DNA of 9,896 bases, from contig CADBRL010000061.1 of NCBI GenBank assembly GCA_902797105.1, forward strand, positions 1 to 9,896, in the 5' to 3' direction. The notes under the pieces were generated by a model. The model did not search any database. It was given only the letters and a program-made list of their open reading frames with translations, and was not told the origin of the DNA. Positions 1 to 6,592 of this stretch are shown one piece after another (within the stretch, counting starts at the first letter, position 1; each line of letters opens with the position of its first letter). Origin of the DNA: an uncultured Erysipelotrichaceae bacterium. Lineage in GTDB: Bacteria > Bacillota_I > Bacilli_A > RF39 > UBA660. Both the position numbers and the translations under genes were made by a program.

Positions 1-32
1 AATTTAAAAGTATAAAAAATTTTCTGTTTTTA

Positions 33-41
33 TGTTATAAT
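33..41 (+). promoter_or_regulatory. Extended -10 promoter of the first gene
   Basis: TGTTATAAT is a perfect TATAAT box at 36-41 preceded by TGn. The -35 region (about 13-18) is only A/T and does not match TTGACA, so recognition would depend on the extended -10. The predicted start near 48 leaves a leader of about 16 nt containing the AAGGAG ribosome binding site at 50-55. Confidence 0.6.
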
Positions 42-63
42 GAAACTATAAGGAGCAAAATAT

Positions 64-468
64 ATGAAAATATTTATTATATGCAGTAAAGCATTTTATG
101 ATAAAATACCACCAATTAAGAATGCACTAGAAAAAATGGGACATATAATATCATTACCTAATTGTTATGATTGTCCTGAAACAGAAAGCAAATATCGTGG
201 CACAGATGAACACACTAAGTGGAAAGCTGGAATGATTAAACATAGTGAAGAAGTTATTTCTGGAGTTGATGCTGTGCTTGTTTTAAACTATGCTAAAAAT
301 GGCATTCAAAATTATATCGGAGGTGCAACATTTCTAGAAATGTACGATGCTTTTAGATTAGAAAAAACAATATATATGATAAATGATATACCAGATGGTT
401 TATTGAAAGATGAGATTATTGGCTTTAATCCAATTATTATAAATGGAGATTTAAATAAACTAGTTTAA
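64..468 (+). CDS. Putative nucleoside 2-deoxyribosyltransferase-like protein
   Basis: This 134-residue soluble protein looks like the nucleoside 2-deoxyribosyltransferase / DUF4406-type Rossmann-like superfamily. It begins with a hydrophobic strand (MKIFIICS). The middle has GVDAVLVLNY (67-76), the usual strand ending in a D-A pair. It is followed by NYIGGATFLEMYDAF (83-97), in which E92 lies where the family has its catalytic glutamate (the 'GTxFExGYA' region). Members move deoxyribose between bases or hydrolyse nucleotide glycosidic bonds, but many relatives have unknown substrates, so none is assigned. ATG is preceded by AAGGAG with 8 nt spacing. The gene has its own promoter and is followed by the separate promoter of tkt, so it seems to be a single-gene unit. 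The family call rests on motif resemblance only. Confidence 0.6.
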   Translation: MKIFIICSKAFYDKIPPIKNALEKMGHIISLPNCYDCPETESKYRGTDEHTKWKAGMIKHSEEVISGVDAVLVLNYAKNGIQNYIGGATFLEMYDAFRLEKTIYMINDIPDGLLKDEIIGFNPIIINGDLNKLV

Positions 469-472
469 TATT

Positions 473-501
473 TTGACTACTTGTATTCATTGTGATATAA
501 T
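473..501 (+). promoter_or_regulatory. SigA promoter of the tkt-sirA-yneF unit
   Basis: TTGACT (473-478), a 17-nt spacer and TATAAT (496-501), with TGA directly before the -10 (extended -10). The predicted start near 508 gives a leader of about 19 nt that is almost entirely the ribosome binding site (AAGGAG, 513-518). It is one of the best promoters in the window. Confidence 0.8.
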
Positions 502-526
502 TTTATTATCATAAGGAGTGATTAAT

Positions 527-2527
527 ATGAGTAAGATGGATGATGCAGCACTAAATAGTATAAAAGTGCTTGCACTTGATATGATAGATAAAGCTGGTAG
601 TGGACATCCTGGAATAGTTTTAGGAGCTGCTCCGATTTTATACGCTTTATATAAGGAACAAATGGATGTTATACCAAGTAATCCAAATTGGATAAATAGG
701 GATAGATTTGTTATGTCTGCAGGTCATGGTTCTGCACTTTTATATTCGGTTTTATACCATATGGGATATGGAATTGATATGGAAGAGTTAAAACACTTCA
801 GAGATTTAAGTAGTCTTACACCAGGACATCCAGAAGTTAAAGTAACACCGGGAGTAGATGCATCAACTGGTCCCCTTGGTCAAGGAGTGGGAATGGCTGT
901 TGGTATGGCACTTGCAGAAAGGTACTTAAATGCTATTGTAAATATTGAAAATAAAAATTCTAAATTAATTGACTATTATACATATTGTTTATGTGGTGAT
1001 GGCGATTTAATGGAAGGTATTAGTTATGAAGCTTTAAGTTTTGCAAGTACACAAAATTTAAATAAATTAATTCTTTTATATGATAAGAATAATGTTTCTT
1101 TAGATAGTGATACTAAAAATACTTTTACTGAAGATATTGAAATACGTTTTGAAGCATTAGATTTTAATATTATTAATGTTAAAAATGGTGATGATTATAA
1201 AGAAATATCTAAAGCTATTAAACAAGCTAAAAAGTCAGATAGACCATCAATAATTATTTGCAATACAATAATTGGTGAAGACTCTAAATTAGAAGGAACT
1301 AATAAAGTACATGGCAAACCACTTGAAAAAGATGATTTAGCTGCTATAAAAGCTAAATATAAAATTACTAGTGAACCTTTTGAAGTTAGAAAAGATGTTT
1401 TAGAATTTTTGCAAAATTATGTAAATAAAAGAGTTTCTAAAAAATATTTAGATTGGCAAGAAGATTATGCTAATATAAAAGAAGAAAATAGTAATTTACA
1501 TGCAATGGTTAATTTACTTGAAAGAAATGCTTTTGTAATTGATTTTGATGATACTAAATTTAAAATAAGTGATGAATATAGAGAAGCTTTAAGAGAGTCA
1601 AATCATAAAATAATGAATTTTATTTCACCAAAAAGTCCATTCTTTCTTGGTGGTTCTGCTGATCTTTCATCATCATGCAAAACAAATTTAGATAAATCAA
1701 CTATACAAAGTGAAAAAAATCCTGTTGGTAAAAATATTTATTTTGGTGTTAGAGAACATGCTATGGGTGCTATTTTAAATGGAATGGCTTTATCTAATTT
1801 AAAAGTATTTGGTTCAACATTTTTAGCATTTTCTGATTATTTAAAACCAGCGATTAGAATGTCAGCACTTATGAATTTGCCAGTTACTTATATTTTTACT
1901 CATGATTCTGTATATGTTGGGCAAGATGGACCAACTCATGAACCAGTTGAACAATTAACAGGTCTTAGAACTATACCAAACTTTACAACATTTAGACCTG
2001 CTGATATTAATGAAATCATGGGAGCTTGGGAATATATTCTTAAAAACAATTGTGCAACAGCCATGATTATAAGTAAAGAAGAGAGAAGTAAACAAAAAAA
2101 TACCAATGCTAGATTTGTAAAATATGGTGCTTATATGGTACGTAAAGAAAAGTATCATTTAGATGGAATTATTATTGCAACTGGTCAAGAACTAGAAATG
2201 GCAATGGATATATCAAAAGAATTATTTACATTAGGAATAGATACAAGAGTTGTTTCAATGCCAAGTATGGAATTATTCTTAAAACAAAATCCTAAGTATG
2301 AAGAACAATTATTACCAAAGGATGTTCCAACATTTGTAATTGAAGCTGGAAATAGTCTTATTTGGAATAGATTTGCATCAAAACCAGATTATATTTTCGG
2401 AGTAAATAAATTTGGTATGAGTGGTAAAACAGAAGATGTTGTTAAATATTTAAAGATAGATAAAACTACAATTTTAGAAAAAATTGCTAATTATTTAAAA
2501 AAAGATGATATCATCGACATAATCTGA
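527..2527 (+). CDS. tkt: Transketolase
   Basis: Transketolase transfers two-carbon ketol units between sugar phosphates in the non-oxidative pentose phosphate pathway, using thiamine diphosphate (TPP) and Mg2+. The 666 residues match the usual length of about 660. From the N-terminus: H27 in GSGHPG, H67 in SAGHGS, H101 in TPGHPE and the TGPLGQG loop (114-120). The TPP/metal motif starts at GDGDLMEG (157-164) and ends near N188-N189. H261 lies in KVHGKP. In the pyrimidine domain, E410 in GVREHAMG is the TPP-activating glutamate, and H459 in THDS and H471 in GPTHEP are substrate residues. The C-terminal domain runs from about 540. I start at ATG 527, 8 nt after AAGGAG; a GTG at 518 lies inside that Shine-Dalgarno sequence and is rejected. 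It ends in TGA, showing that TGA is a stop here. The sirA-like gene and yneF follow, as in Bacillus. Confidence 0.97.
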   Translation: MSKMDDAALNSIKVLALDMIDKAGSGHPGIVLGAAPILYALYKEQMDVIPSNPNWINRDRFVMSAGHGSALLYSVLYHMGYGIDMEELKHFRDLSSLTPGHPEVKVTPGVDASTGPLGQGVGMAVGMALAERYLNAIVNIENKNSKLIDYYTYCLCGDGDLMEGISYEALSFASTQNLNKLILLYDKNNVSLDSDTKNTFTEDIEIRFEALDFNIINVKNGDDYKEISKAIKQAKKSDRPSIIICNTIIGEDSKLEGTNKVHGKPLEKDDLAAIKAKYKITSEPFEVRKDVLEFLQNYVNKRVSKKYLDWQEDYANIKEENSNLHAMVNLLERNAFVIDFDDTKFKISDEYREALRESNHKIMNFISPKSPFFLGGSADLSSSCKTNLDKSTIQSEKNPVGKNIYFGVREHAMGAILNGMALSNLKVFGSTFLAFSDYLKPAIRMSALMNLPVTYIFTHDSVYVGQDGPTHEPVEQLTGLRTIPNFTTFRPADINEIMGAWEYILKNNCATAMIISKEERSKQKNTNARFVKYGAYMVRKEKYHLDGIIIATGQELEMAMDISKELFTLGIDTRVVSMPSMELFLKQNPKYEEQLLPKDVPTFVIEAGNSLIWNRFASKPDYIFGVNKFGMSGKTEDVVKYLKIDKTTILEKIANYLKKDDIIDII

Positions 2528-2547
2528 CAAATTATTCAAAGTCTTTA

Positions 2548-2556
2548 TGTTATCAT
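2548..2556 (+). promoter_or_regulatory. Possible extended -10 promoter before the sirA-like gene
   Basis: TGTTATCAT gives a TGn extension and a 5/6 -10 box (2551-2556). No convincing -35 lies at the right distance. No terminator is visible between tkt and the next gene, so read-through from tkt is also likely. Confidence 0.35.
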
Positions 2557-2575
2557 ATATTTGGAAGGTGATAAT

Positions 2576-2992
2576 ATGAGGACTTTTTATATTTTTAGAA
2601 TTAACAAAGAAATGGAAGTATTACTTAAGGATAATCCCTATAATTTATTTAAATCTTTAGAAGATATATATCTTTTAGATAAGACAAGTATAGGTATTGG
2701 AAAGGATTTATTAGACCAATTAATTGTGCCAATTGATAAACTTAAATATAATAAATTAATATATGAACTTAATAAAGATAATGATTTTTATATGAAAAGT
2801 GGTGATACACATAAAGTAATAAATAAGTATCGTAAAGAAGAAACTGTGATTACTGTTAAAAATAGTCATATTCTTCTTAAAACCAATATAATTAATCGAG
2901 ATATTAAGAAATTTTTGCCAATTACGCAGGCTTTTGCATGTGATTTTCAAAATAAAGATTATTTCTGGCTTGAAGAACTCATATATTTATAG
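2576..2992 (+). CDS. sirA: SirA (YneE)-family protein
   Basis: A 138-residue soluble protein recognised from position and C-terminal sequence. In Bacillus subtilis the gene after tkt and before yneF is sirA (yneE), whose product binds DnaA domain I and blocks replication initiation at sporulation onset. The family's most conserved stretch is near the end, and here AFACDFQNKDYFWL (119-132) has the expected pattern of small residues, DFQ, an aromatic and WL. The rest is diverged. The start is ATG 2576, 7 nt after GGAAGGTG; the TTG at 2561 lies within the ribosome binding site. No sporulation gene is visible here, so a role in sporulation cannot be inferred; a general DnaA-control role is possible. 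Confidence is good for the family and moderate for the function. Confidence 0.75.
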   Translation: MRTFYIFRINKEMEVLLKDNPYNLFKSLEDIYLLDKTSIGIGKDLLDQLIVPIDKLKYNKLIYELNKDNDFYMKSGDTHKVINKYRKEETVITVKNSHILLKTNIINRDIKKFLPITQAFACDFQNKDYFWLEELIYL

Positions 2993-2998
2993 TAAAAT
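2970..2998 (+). promoter_or_regulatory. Possible SigA promoter of yneF
   Basis: TTGAAG (2970-2975), a 17-nt spacer and TAAAAT (2993-2998). The -35 lies inside the end of the sirA-like gene. The predicted start near 3005 leaves a short leader with AAGGAG. In so AT-rich a sequence this could be chance. Confidence 0.4.
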
Positions 2999-3022
2999 AT
3001 AGGTATAAAGGAGAAAATTTAT

Positions 3023-3232
3023 ATGGGTAAATTAATATTATATTTAGTAATTGGTATTATAATTGGACTTGTTATTGGATTTTTTGTAGCTAGAGCTTTA
3101 ATGAAAAAAACTTTAGAAAAAAATCCTCCGATTAATGAGAAAATGATTGAGGCTATGATGAGTTCAATGGGAAGAAAACCAAGCCAAAAACAAGTTAAAC
3201 AAGTAATGCAACAAATGAATAGATTTAAGTAA
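3023..3232 (+). CDS. yneF: YneF family (UPF0154) membrane protein
   Basis: A 69-residue protein with one N-terminal transmembrane helix (about residues 4-25, rich in I, L, V and G) and a basic cytoplasmic tail. The tail has the family pattern: KKTLEKNPPINEKMIEAMM (28-46), MGRKPSQKQV (49-58), then QVMQQM. The UPF0154/YneF family is widespread in Bacilli and Mollicutes and has no established function. It lies 30 nt after the sirA-like gene behind AAGGAG, in the tkt-sirA-yneF order known from Bacillus. The stop codon sits in the loop of the following terminator hairpin. Confidence 0.93.
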   Translation: MGKLILYLVIGIIIGLVIGFFVARALMKKTLEKNPPINEKMIEAMMSSMGRKPSQKQVKQVMQQMNRFK

Positions 3233-3248
3233 TTAAGTCTATTTTTTT
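3218..3248 (+). terminator. Rho-independent terminator at the end of yneF
   Basis: An 11-bp stem (3218-3228 pairing with 3233-3243, one T-G wobble) with a GTAA loop that contains most of the yneF stop codon, then a run of T to 3248. The stem is AT-rich but long. It ends the tkt-sirA-yneF unit before the oppositely directed gene. On the minus strand the hairpin has no proper T-tail. Confidence 0.8.
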
Positions 3249-3624
3249 ATATCAGCCCTACATCTAAAGCATCATCTTTTCTAGTTATTTCATTTATTAA
3301 GTATATAGCACCTCCGATTAAAAATAAGATGGCTGCGATAAGCTGGATAAAAGTTGACCTATATGCTGGGTCATTAAAATTCTTTTCCATAGAACCTAAA
3401 TCTTCAGTTAAAAGGAGGAGAAAATATAAATAGATAAAAAATGCTATAAAAAATATAGTAATGTTAATATATTTTTCTCTTTTGTATGCTTCATTATCTT
3501 TTTTTAATAAATAATCTCTATCAAGTTTGTTAGAATATAAAGCAAATACAACGATAAAAAAATAAACAATCCATATAAAATCTTCGTTTCTTAATCTTTT
3601 TAATTTTTTACTAATATCGTTCAT
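3247..3624 (-). CDS. Three-TM membrane protein of unknown function
   Basis: A 125-residue protein that I do not recognise. It has a short basic cytoplasmic start (KKLKRLR), TM helices at about 16-31, 53-72 and 91-110, a charged loop between TM1 and TM2 (KKDNEAYKREK), a loop with several acidic residues between TM2 and TM3, and a short acidic tail. It is the only minus-strand gene here. It converges on yneF, its stop lying in the yneF terminator T-run, and diverges from cdsA. No Shine-Dalgarno sequence precedes the ATG, but a TATTAT -10 box lies 6 nt before it, so the mRNA may be leaderless. The codon use and AT bias look like those of its neighbours, with no sign of decay. Confidence 0.7.
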   Translation of the reverse strand: MNDISKKLKRLRNEDFIWIVYFFIVVFALYSNKLDRDYLLKKDNEAYKREKYINITIFFIAFFIYLYFLLLLTEDLGSMEKNFNDPAYRSTFIQLIAAILFLIGGAIYLINEITRKDDALDVGLI

Positions 3625-3630
3625 GTTAAA

Positions 3631-3636
3631 ATAATA
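3631..3636 (-). promoter_or_regulatory. Possible -10 box of the membrane protein gene (leaderless mRNA)
   Basis: Read on the minus strand, TATTAT ends 6 nt before the ATG, which would put transcription start at the A of the start codon. The -35 (TAATTT at 3654-3659) is poor and adjoins the cdsA promoter, so the two would be divergent and might compete. Confidence 0.35.
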
Positions 3637-3659
3637 TGTATGTTAATAGAATAAAATTA

Positions 3660-3688
3660 TTTACAAAGTGAATATTATTAGATATAAT
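3660..3688 (+). promoter_or_regulatory. SigA promoter of cdsA-rseP
   Basis: TTTACA (3660-3665), exactly 17 nt, then TATAAT (3683-3688). The predicted start near 3695 leaves a leader of about 28 nt carrying TGGAGGT (3711-3717). Confidence 0.8.
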
Positions 3689-3722
3689 TTATAGGTAAGT
3701 ATAATTGCTTTGGAGGTTAAAT

Positions 3723-4511
3723 ATGAAAACAAGAATAATTACAGCAATAGTTGCACTTTTAATTGTTATTCCTTTGGTGTTACTTGGAGGAATATATTTT
3801 GAACTTTTAATGTGTTTAGTAGGTGCTCTAGCTTTTAAAGAGATGATTGATTTAAAAAAAACACATGGTAAAATACCTAATATGATGATATTTATTGGAC
3901 TTGTTTCTTTACTTAGTTTGATTTTGTCAAATAATAGTAATTTATCTATTTATTATGGATTTTCTTATCAAACTTTAGCATTAATAGTAATAGGCATTAT
4001 AGTACCTGTTATATTTTATAAGGAAGAAGAATATTCATCAAAAGATGCTTTATATCTACTTGGTATAGTATTATTTTTAGGACTAGCTTTAAATTCATTT
4101 TTAATAATAAGGATGCGTAGTTTTAAGACTTTGTTATTCTTACTTATTATTCCAACATTTAATGATATATTTGCTTATGTTATTGGTTCTAAATTTGGTA
4201 AAAATAAAATGTGTAAAAGTATTAGTCCAAATAAGACTTGGGAAGGTTCTATTGGTGGTTTAGTACTTGGCACAGTTGGTGGAGTAGTTTTATATAGATT
4301 GTTACTTGGTAAAATCACATTTAAAATTATAATGATTACTATAGTTCTTTCAATTATTGGTCAAATGGGAGATTTGGTAATGAGTCGTATTAAACGTGAA
4401 AATGATATTAAAGACTTTTCTAATCTTTTACCAGGCCATGGTGGTATTTTAGATAGACTTGATAGTTCAATATTTGTATTTTTAGCATATATGTTTATGA
4501 TAATATTTTAA
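3723..4511 (+). CDS. cdsA: Phosphatidate cytidylyltransferase (CDP-diglyceride synthase)
   Basis: CdsA makes CDP-diacylglycerol from phosphatidate and CTP in the membrane, the branch point for phosphatidylglycerol and other anionic lipids. The 262-residue protein is hydrophobic throughout, with about eight TM helices, and has the usual length. The family signature at 221-247 is complete: SRIKR, then KD at 230-231, then PGHGGILDRLD at 237-247 with the catalytic-site acidic residues. Upstream are NDIFAYVIGSKFGK (147-160) and SPNKTWEG (168-175), both typical. I start at ATG 3723, 6 nt after TGGAGGT; an upstream in-frame TTG at 3705 has no ribosome binding site. rseP follows after 13 nt, so the two are one operon. 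The dxr gene found between cdsA and rseP in many Bacillota is absent. Confidence 0.95.
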   Translation: MKTRIITAIVALLIVIPLVLLGGIYFELLMCLVGALAFKEMIDLKKTHGKIPNMMIFIGLVSLLSLILSNNSNLSIYYGFSYQTLALIVIGIIVPVIFYKEEEYSSKDALYLLGIVLFLGLALNSFLIIRMRSFKTLLFLLIIPTFNDIFAYVIGSKFGKNKMCKSISPNKTWEGSIGGLVLGTVGGVVLYRLLLGKITFKIIMITIVLSIIGQMGDLVMSRIKRENDIKDFSNLLPGHGGILDRLDSSIFVFLAYMFMIIF

Positions 4512-4524
4512 GGAGGAATAGATT

Positions 4525-5577
4525 ATGTGGATTGTATCATTAATAATACTTATATTAATACTTGGAATTATTATTTTAGTTCATGAATTTGGACACTTTA
4601 TTTGGGCTAAAAAGTTTGGAGTTCATATTTATGAATTTTCAATCGGTATGGGTCCAGTTATACATACTCACAAGGGTAAAGATAAAATAGATTATAATAT
4701 CAGAGCTTTTCCAATTGGTGGATTTGTTTCCATGGCAGGGGAAGTTTATGAAGATGCCAATGAAAAGATAAAAAAAGAAGATTATATGTGCAATAAACCT
4801 TGGTGGCAAAGAGTAATTATTTTAGTAGCTGGGGTTGTAAATAATTTTATATTAGCAATTGTTTTACTTTTTTTAAGTAGTCTTATCTGGGGCGGAAATA
4901 CTTTAAAACCAGTTGTTAAAAATGCAGTAGAAAATTATCCAATGGCTGAAGCTGGCATAACTAGTGGTGATATGATAACAGCAATAAATGGTCATAAGGT
5001 ACCTAGCTGGGATGTTGCTCAAATAGTTTTGGTTATGAAAAATAAAAATGATTATTATACTTTTGAAGTTAAACACGAAGATGGAAAAAGGGATACCTAT
5101 AAAGTTGTACCAAAAGTAGAAAAAGATGCTGATGGTAACGAAAGACAAGTTTTTGGTATTGAAGTTGAAAGTAATACTTTATCTGGTTTCTTTGGTTCTA
5201 TAAAATATGCATTTATGAAATTTAATAGCATTGTTCATTCAATGTGGCTTACTGTAACTGGTTTAATTACTGGTAAAATTAGTGCAAGTGCTTTATCTGG
5301 TCCAGTTGGCATGTATAAAATTGTAGATGATGGTGTAGCTTTAGGCCTTAATTATATGATTTACTTAACTGCATTCTTATCAATTAATGTTGGATTTATT
5401 AATATTTTACCATTCCCGGCATTTGATGGCGGTAGAGTATTCTTCCTTATCGTTGAAGCAATTAGAAGAAAACCTATTAATGCTAAATTTGAAAATGCTT
5501 GTCATTTAGTAGGATTTGCACTTTTGATGCTTTTAATGATATATATTACAATTCAAGATATAATTAGATTATTTTAA
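4525..5577 (+). CDS. rseP: Site-2 metalloprotease RseP (RasP) family
   Basis: An intramembrane zinc protease that cuts TM segments of anti-sigma factors, signal peptide remnants and some division proteins; RasP is the Bacillus form. In the 350 residues, HEFGH at 20-24 in TM1 supplies the two zinc histidines and the catalytic glutamate. NILPFPAFDGG (293-303) gives the third zinc ligand, D301. The GFVSMAGE stretch (66-73) and the WWQR motif (93-96) are typical. One PDZ domain occupies about 125-215 (AEAGITSGDMITAINGHKV at 141-159). TM helices lie at about 1-20, 98-122, 278-297 and 325-345. The length is a little under that of RasP (about 420), in line with a single compact PDZ. AAGGAGG stands before the ATG. 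It is translated from the cdsA transcript. Confidence 0.95.
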   Translation: MWIVSLIILILILGIIILVHEFGHFIWAKKFGVHIYEFSIGMGPVIHTHKGKDKIDYNIRAFPIGGFVSMAGEVYEDANEKIKKEDYMCNKPWWQRVIILVAGVVNNFILAIVLLFLSSLIWGGNTLKPVVKNAVENYPMAEAGITSGDMITAINGHKVPSWDVAQIVLVMKNKNDYYTFEVKHEDGKRDTYKVVPKVEKDADGNERQVFGIEVESNTLSGFFGSIKYAFMKFNSIVHSMWLTVTGLITGKISASALSGPVGMYKIVDDGVALGLNYMIYLTAFLSINVGFINILPFPAFDGGRVFFLIVEAIRRKPINAKFENACHLVGFALLMLLMIYITIQDIIRLF

Positions 5578-5578
5578 C

Positions 5579-5607
5579 TTGCATATATTAAAAAAATATG
5601 ATAATAT
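5579..5607 (+). promoter_or_regulatory. SigA promoter of rplS
   Basis: TTGCAT (5579-5584), a 17-nt spacer and TAATAT (5602-5607), with TGA just before the -10. It begins right after the rseP stop codon. The predicted start near 5614 gives a leader of about 70 nt, long compared with the other genes here. Confidence 0.6.
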
Positions 5608-5613
5608 ATTGGT

Positions 5614-5679
5614 GACCCAAAAAAAGGTATATAATCCGCTATAAAGTTTATATGATTATAGGTAATGAAATAAGGAGGT
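5614..5679 (+). promoter_or_regulatory. Candidate ribosomal protein L19 leader RNA
   Basis: The rplS leader can fold. TATAATC (5630-5636) pairs with GATTATA (5654-5660), enclosing TATAA/TTATA (5640-5644 with 5648-5652). ACC at 5615-5617 can pair either with GGT 5626-5628 or with GGT 5661-5663, which would alternately extend the main stem towards the AAGGAGG at 5672-5678. Autoregulatory L19 leaders upstream of rplS are known in Bacillota. Position and shape fit, but I cannot match the published consensus base by base. Confidence 0.45.
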
Positions 5680-5685
5680 AAGAAA

Positions 5686-6027
5686 ATGGCAAATTTAGTT
5701 GACAAAATTGCTGAAAAACATATTCGTAAAGATGTTCCAGAATTTAGAGTTGGGGACACAGTTAGAGTTGATGTTTGGGTAAAAGAAGGAAAGAAAGAAC
5801 GTATCCAATCTTTTGAAGGATTAGTAATCGCTAAAAGAGGTGGAGGAGTTTCTGAAACATTTACAGTTCGTAAGAAAAGTGGAACTGTTGGTGTTCAAAG
5901 AATATTCCCAGTTAATGCCCCAACAATCGATAAAATTGTGGTAATCAAAAAAGGTAAAGTTCGTAGAGCTAAGCTTAACTTTATCAAAGGAATGCGTAAA
6001 GAATATAAAGTTAAGGAAAGAAGTTAA
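5686..6027 (+). CDS. rplS: 50S ribosomal protein L19
   Basis: L19 lies at the 30S-50S interface of the ribosome. The 113 residues match the family length of about 115. The family pattern is clear: PEFRVGDTVRVDVWV (18-32), IQSFEGLVIAKRGGGVSETF (40-59), the GVQRIFPVNAP segment (69-79), and a basic C-terminus with GKVRRAKL (90-97). The ATG follows AAGGAGG with 7 nt spacing. It has its own promoter and a structured leader, and a strong hairpin overlapping its stop codon separates it from lepB. The codons are those of a highly expressed gene, with CGT and GGA common, unlike its neighbours. Confidence 0.98.
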   Translation: MANLVDKIAEKHIRKDVPEFRVGDTVRVDVWVKEGKKERIQSFEGLVIAKRGGGVSETFTVRKKSGTVGVQRIFPVNAPTIDKIVVIKKGKVRRAKLNFIKGMRKEYKVKERS

Positions 6028-6047
6028 TTCTTTCCTTTCTTTCATTT
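6013..6047 (+). terminator. Hairpin terminator or attenuator between rplS and lepB
   Basis: A perfect 10-bp stem (6013-6022 with 6028-6037) around a 5-nt loop that contains the rplS stop codon. The tail is pyrimidine-rich but broken by two C's (TCTTTCATTT), so termination is probably partial. lepB has no promoter of its own that I can see, so it would depend on read-through. Confidence 0.65.
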
Positions 6048-6052
6048 AGGAG

Positions 6053-6544
6053 TTGATTTTTATAAAAAGAATAATTAAAGAATTAATACCTTATATTATA
6101 ATTGTAGTTGTGGTTGTGCTTATTCGTTCATTTATTGCAACACCAGTTAGGGTTGATGGTGATAGTATGAATAAAACATTTAAAAATGGAGATATCTTAA
6201 TACTTTATAAATTAAGTAAGATTAAAAGATTTGATGTTATTGTGCTTCATGAAGAAAAGGATAATGAAAAAATCATTAAAAGAGTTATTGGGATGCCTGG
6301 TGATACTGTAGCAATTAAAGATGGAGAAATTTATATTAACGATGAAAAAATAGATGATGAATATGCTTATGGTATGACAAGTGATTATGATAGAATAACT
6401 TTAAAAAGTGATGAATACTTTATCCTAGGGGATAATAGACTTATTAGTAAAGATTCAAGATATTTTGGACCCATAAAAGAAAAAGAAATTAAAGGTAAAG
6501 TTGTATTTAGAATATTCCCATTTAGTAAGTTTGGGAAGATTTAA
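6053..6544 (+). CDS. lepB: Type I signal peptidase
   Basis: LepB removes signal peptides from secreted proteins at the outer face of the membrane. With TTG 6053 as residue 1 the protein has 163 residues: one TM helix (about 12-30), then box B TPVRVDGDSM (30-39) with catalytic S38, box D IIKRVIGMPGD (74-84) with the general base K76, and box E GDNRLISKDSRYFG (126-139). All catalytic boxes are intact, and the short form is typical of Gram-positive SipS-type enzymes. The start is uncertain. No ATG or GTG precedes the TM helix. TTG 6053 touches the AGGAG at 6048-6052 with no spacer, whereas ATA 6062 lies 9 nt after it and would give MKRIIKEL, a natural LepB beginning. It follows rplS, as in many Bacillota. 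Confidence 0.93.
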   Translation: MIFIKRIIKELIPYIIIVVVVVLIRSFIATPVRVDGDSMNKTFKNGDILILYKLSKIKRFDVIVLHEEKDNEKIIKRVIGMPGDTVAIKDGEIYINDEKIDDEYAYGMTSDYDRITLKSDEYFILGDNRLISKDSRYFGPIKEKEIKGKVVFRIFPFSKFGKI

Positions 6545-6552
6545 TAAAAAGC

Positions 6553-6581
6553 TTTACAAACGCGCAATTGTATGATATATT
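6553..6581 (+). promoter_or_regulatory. SigA promoter of the toxIN module
   Basis: TTTACA (6553-6558), 17 nt, TATATT (6576-6581), giving a predicted start near 6588. It lies 9 nt after the lepB stop with no terminator between, so some lepB transcripts may also run into the antitoxin repeats. Confidence 0.7.
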
Positions 6582-6592
6582 ATAGATGTATT

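Noticed and set aside
456..467. Palindrome TAAACTAGTTTA as a terminator of the first gene
   Set aside because: The foldable stem is only four A-T pairs and the following T's are few. It may be chance in AT-rich DNA.
518..526. Transketolase start at GTG 518
   Set aside because: It lies inside the AAGGAG Shine-Dalgarno sequence of the ATG at 527. The same applies to TTG 2561 for the sirA-like gene, and TTG 3705 for cdsA has no ribosome binding site.
1955..2158. Minus-strand open frame within tkt, and similar ones at 2756-2950, 4903-5148, 5574-5759, 5821-6045, 8416-8673 and 8884-9159
   Set aside because: They lie opposite clearly conserved genes, show no family features, and result from the low stop density opposite AT-rich coding frames.
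3411..3425. Plus-strand AAGGAGG inside the antisense membrane gene
   Set aside because: No start codon follows at a useful distance. The purine run is the complement of leucine codons in TM2.
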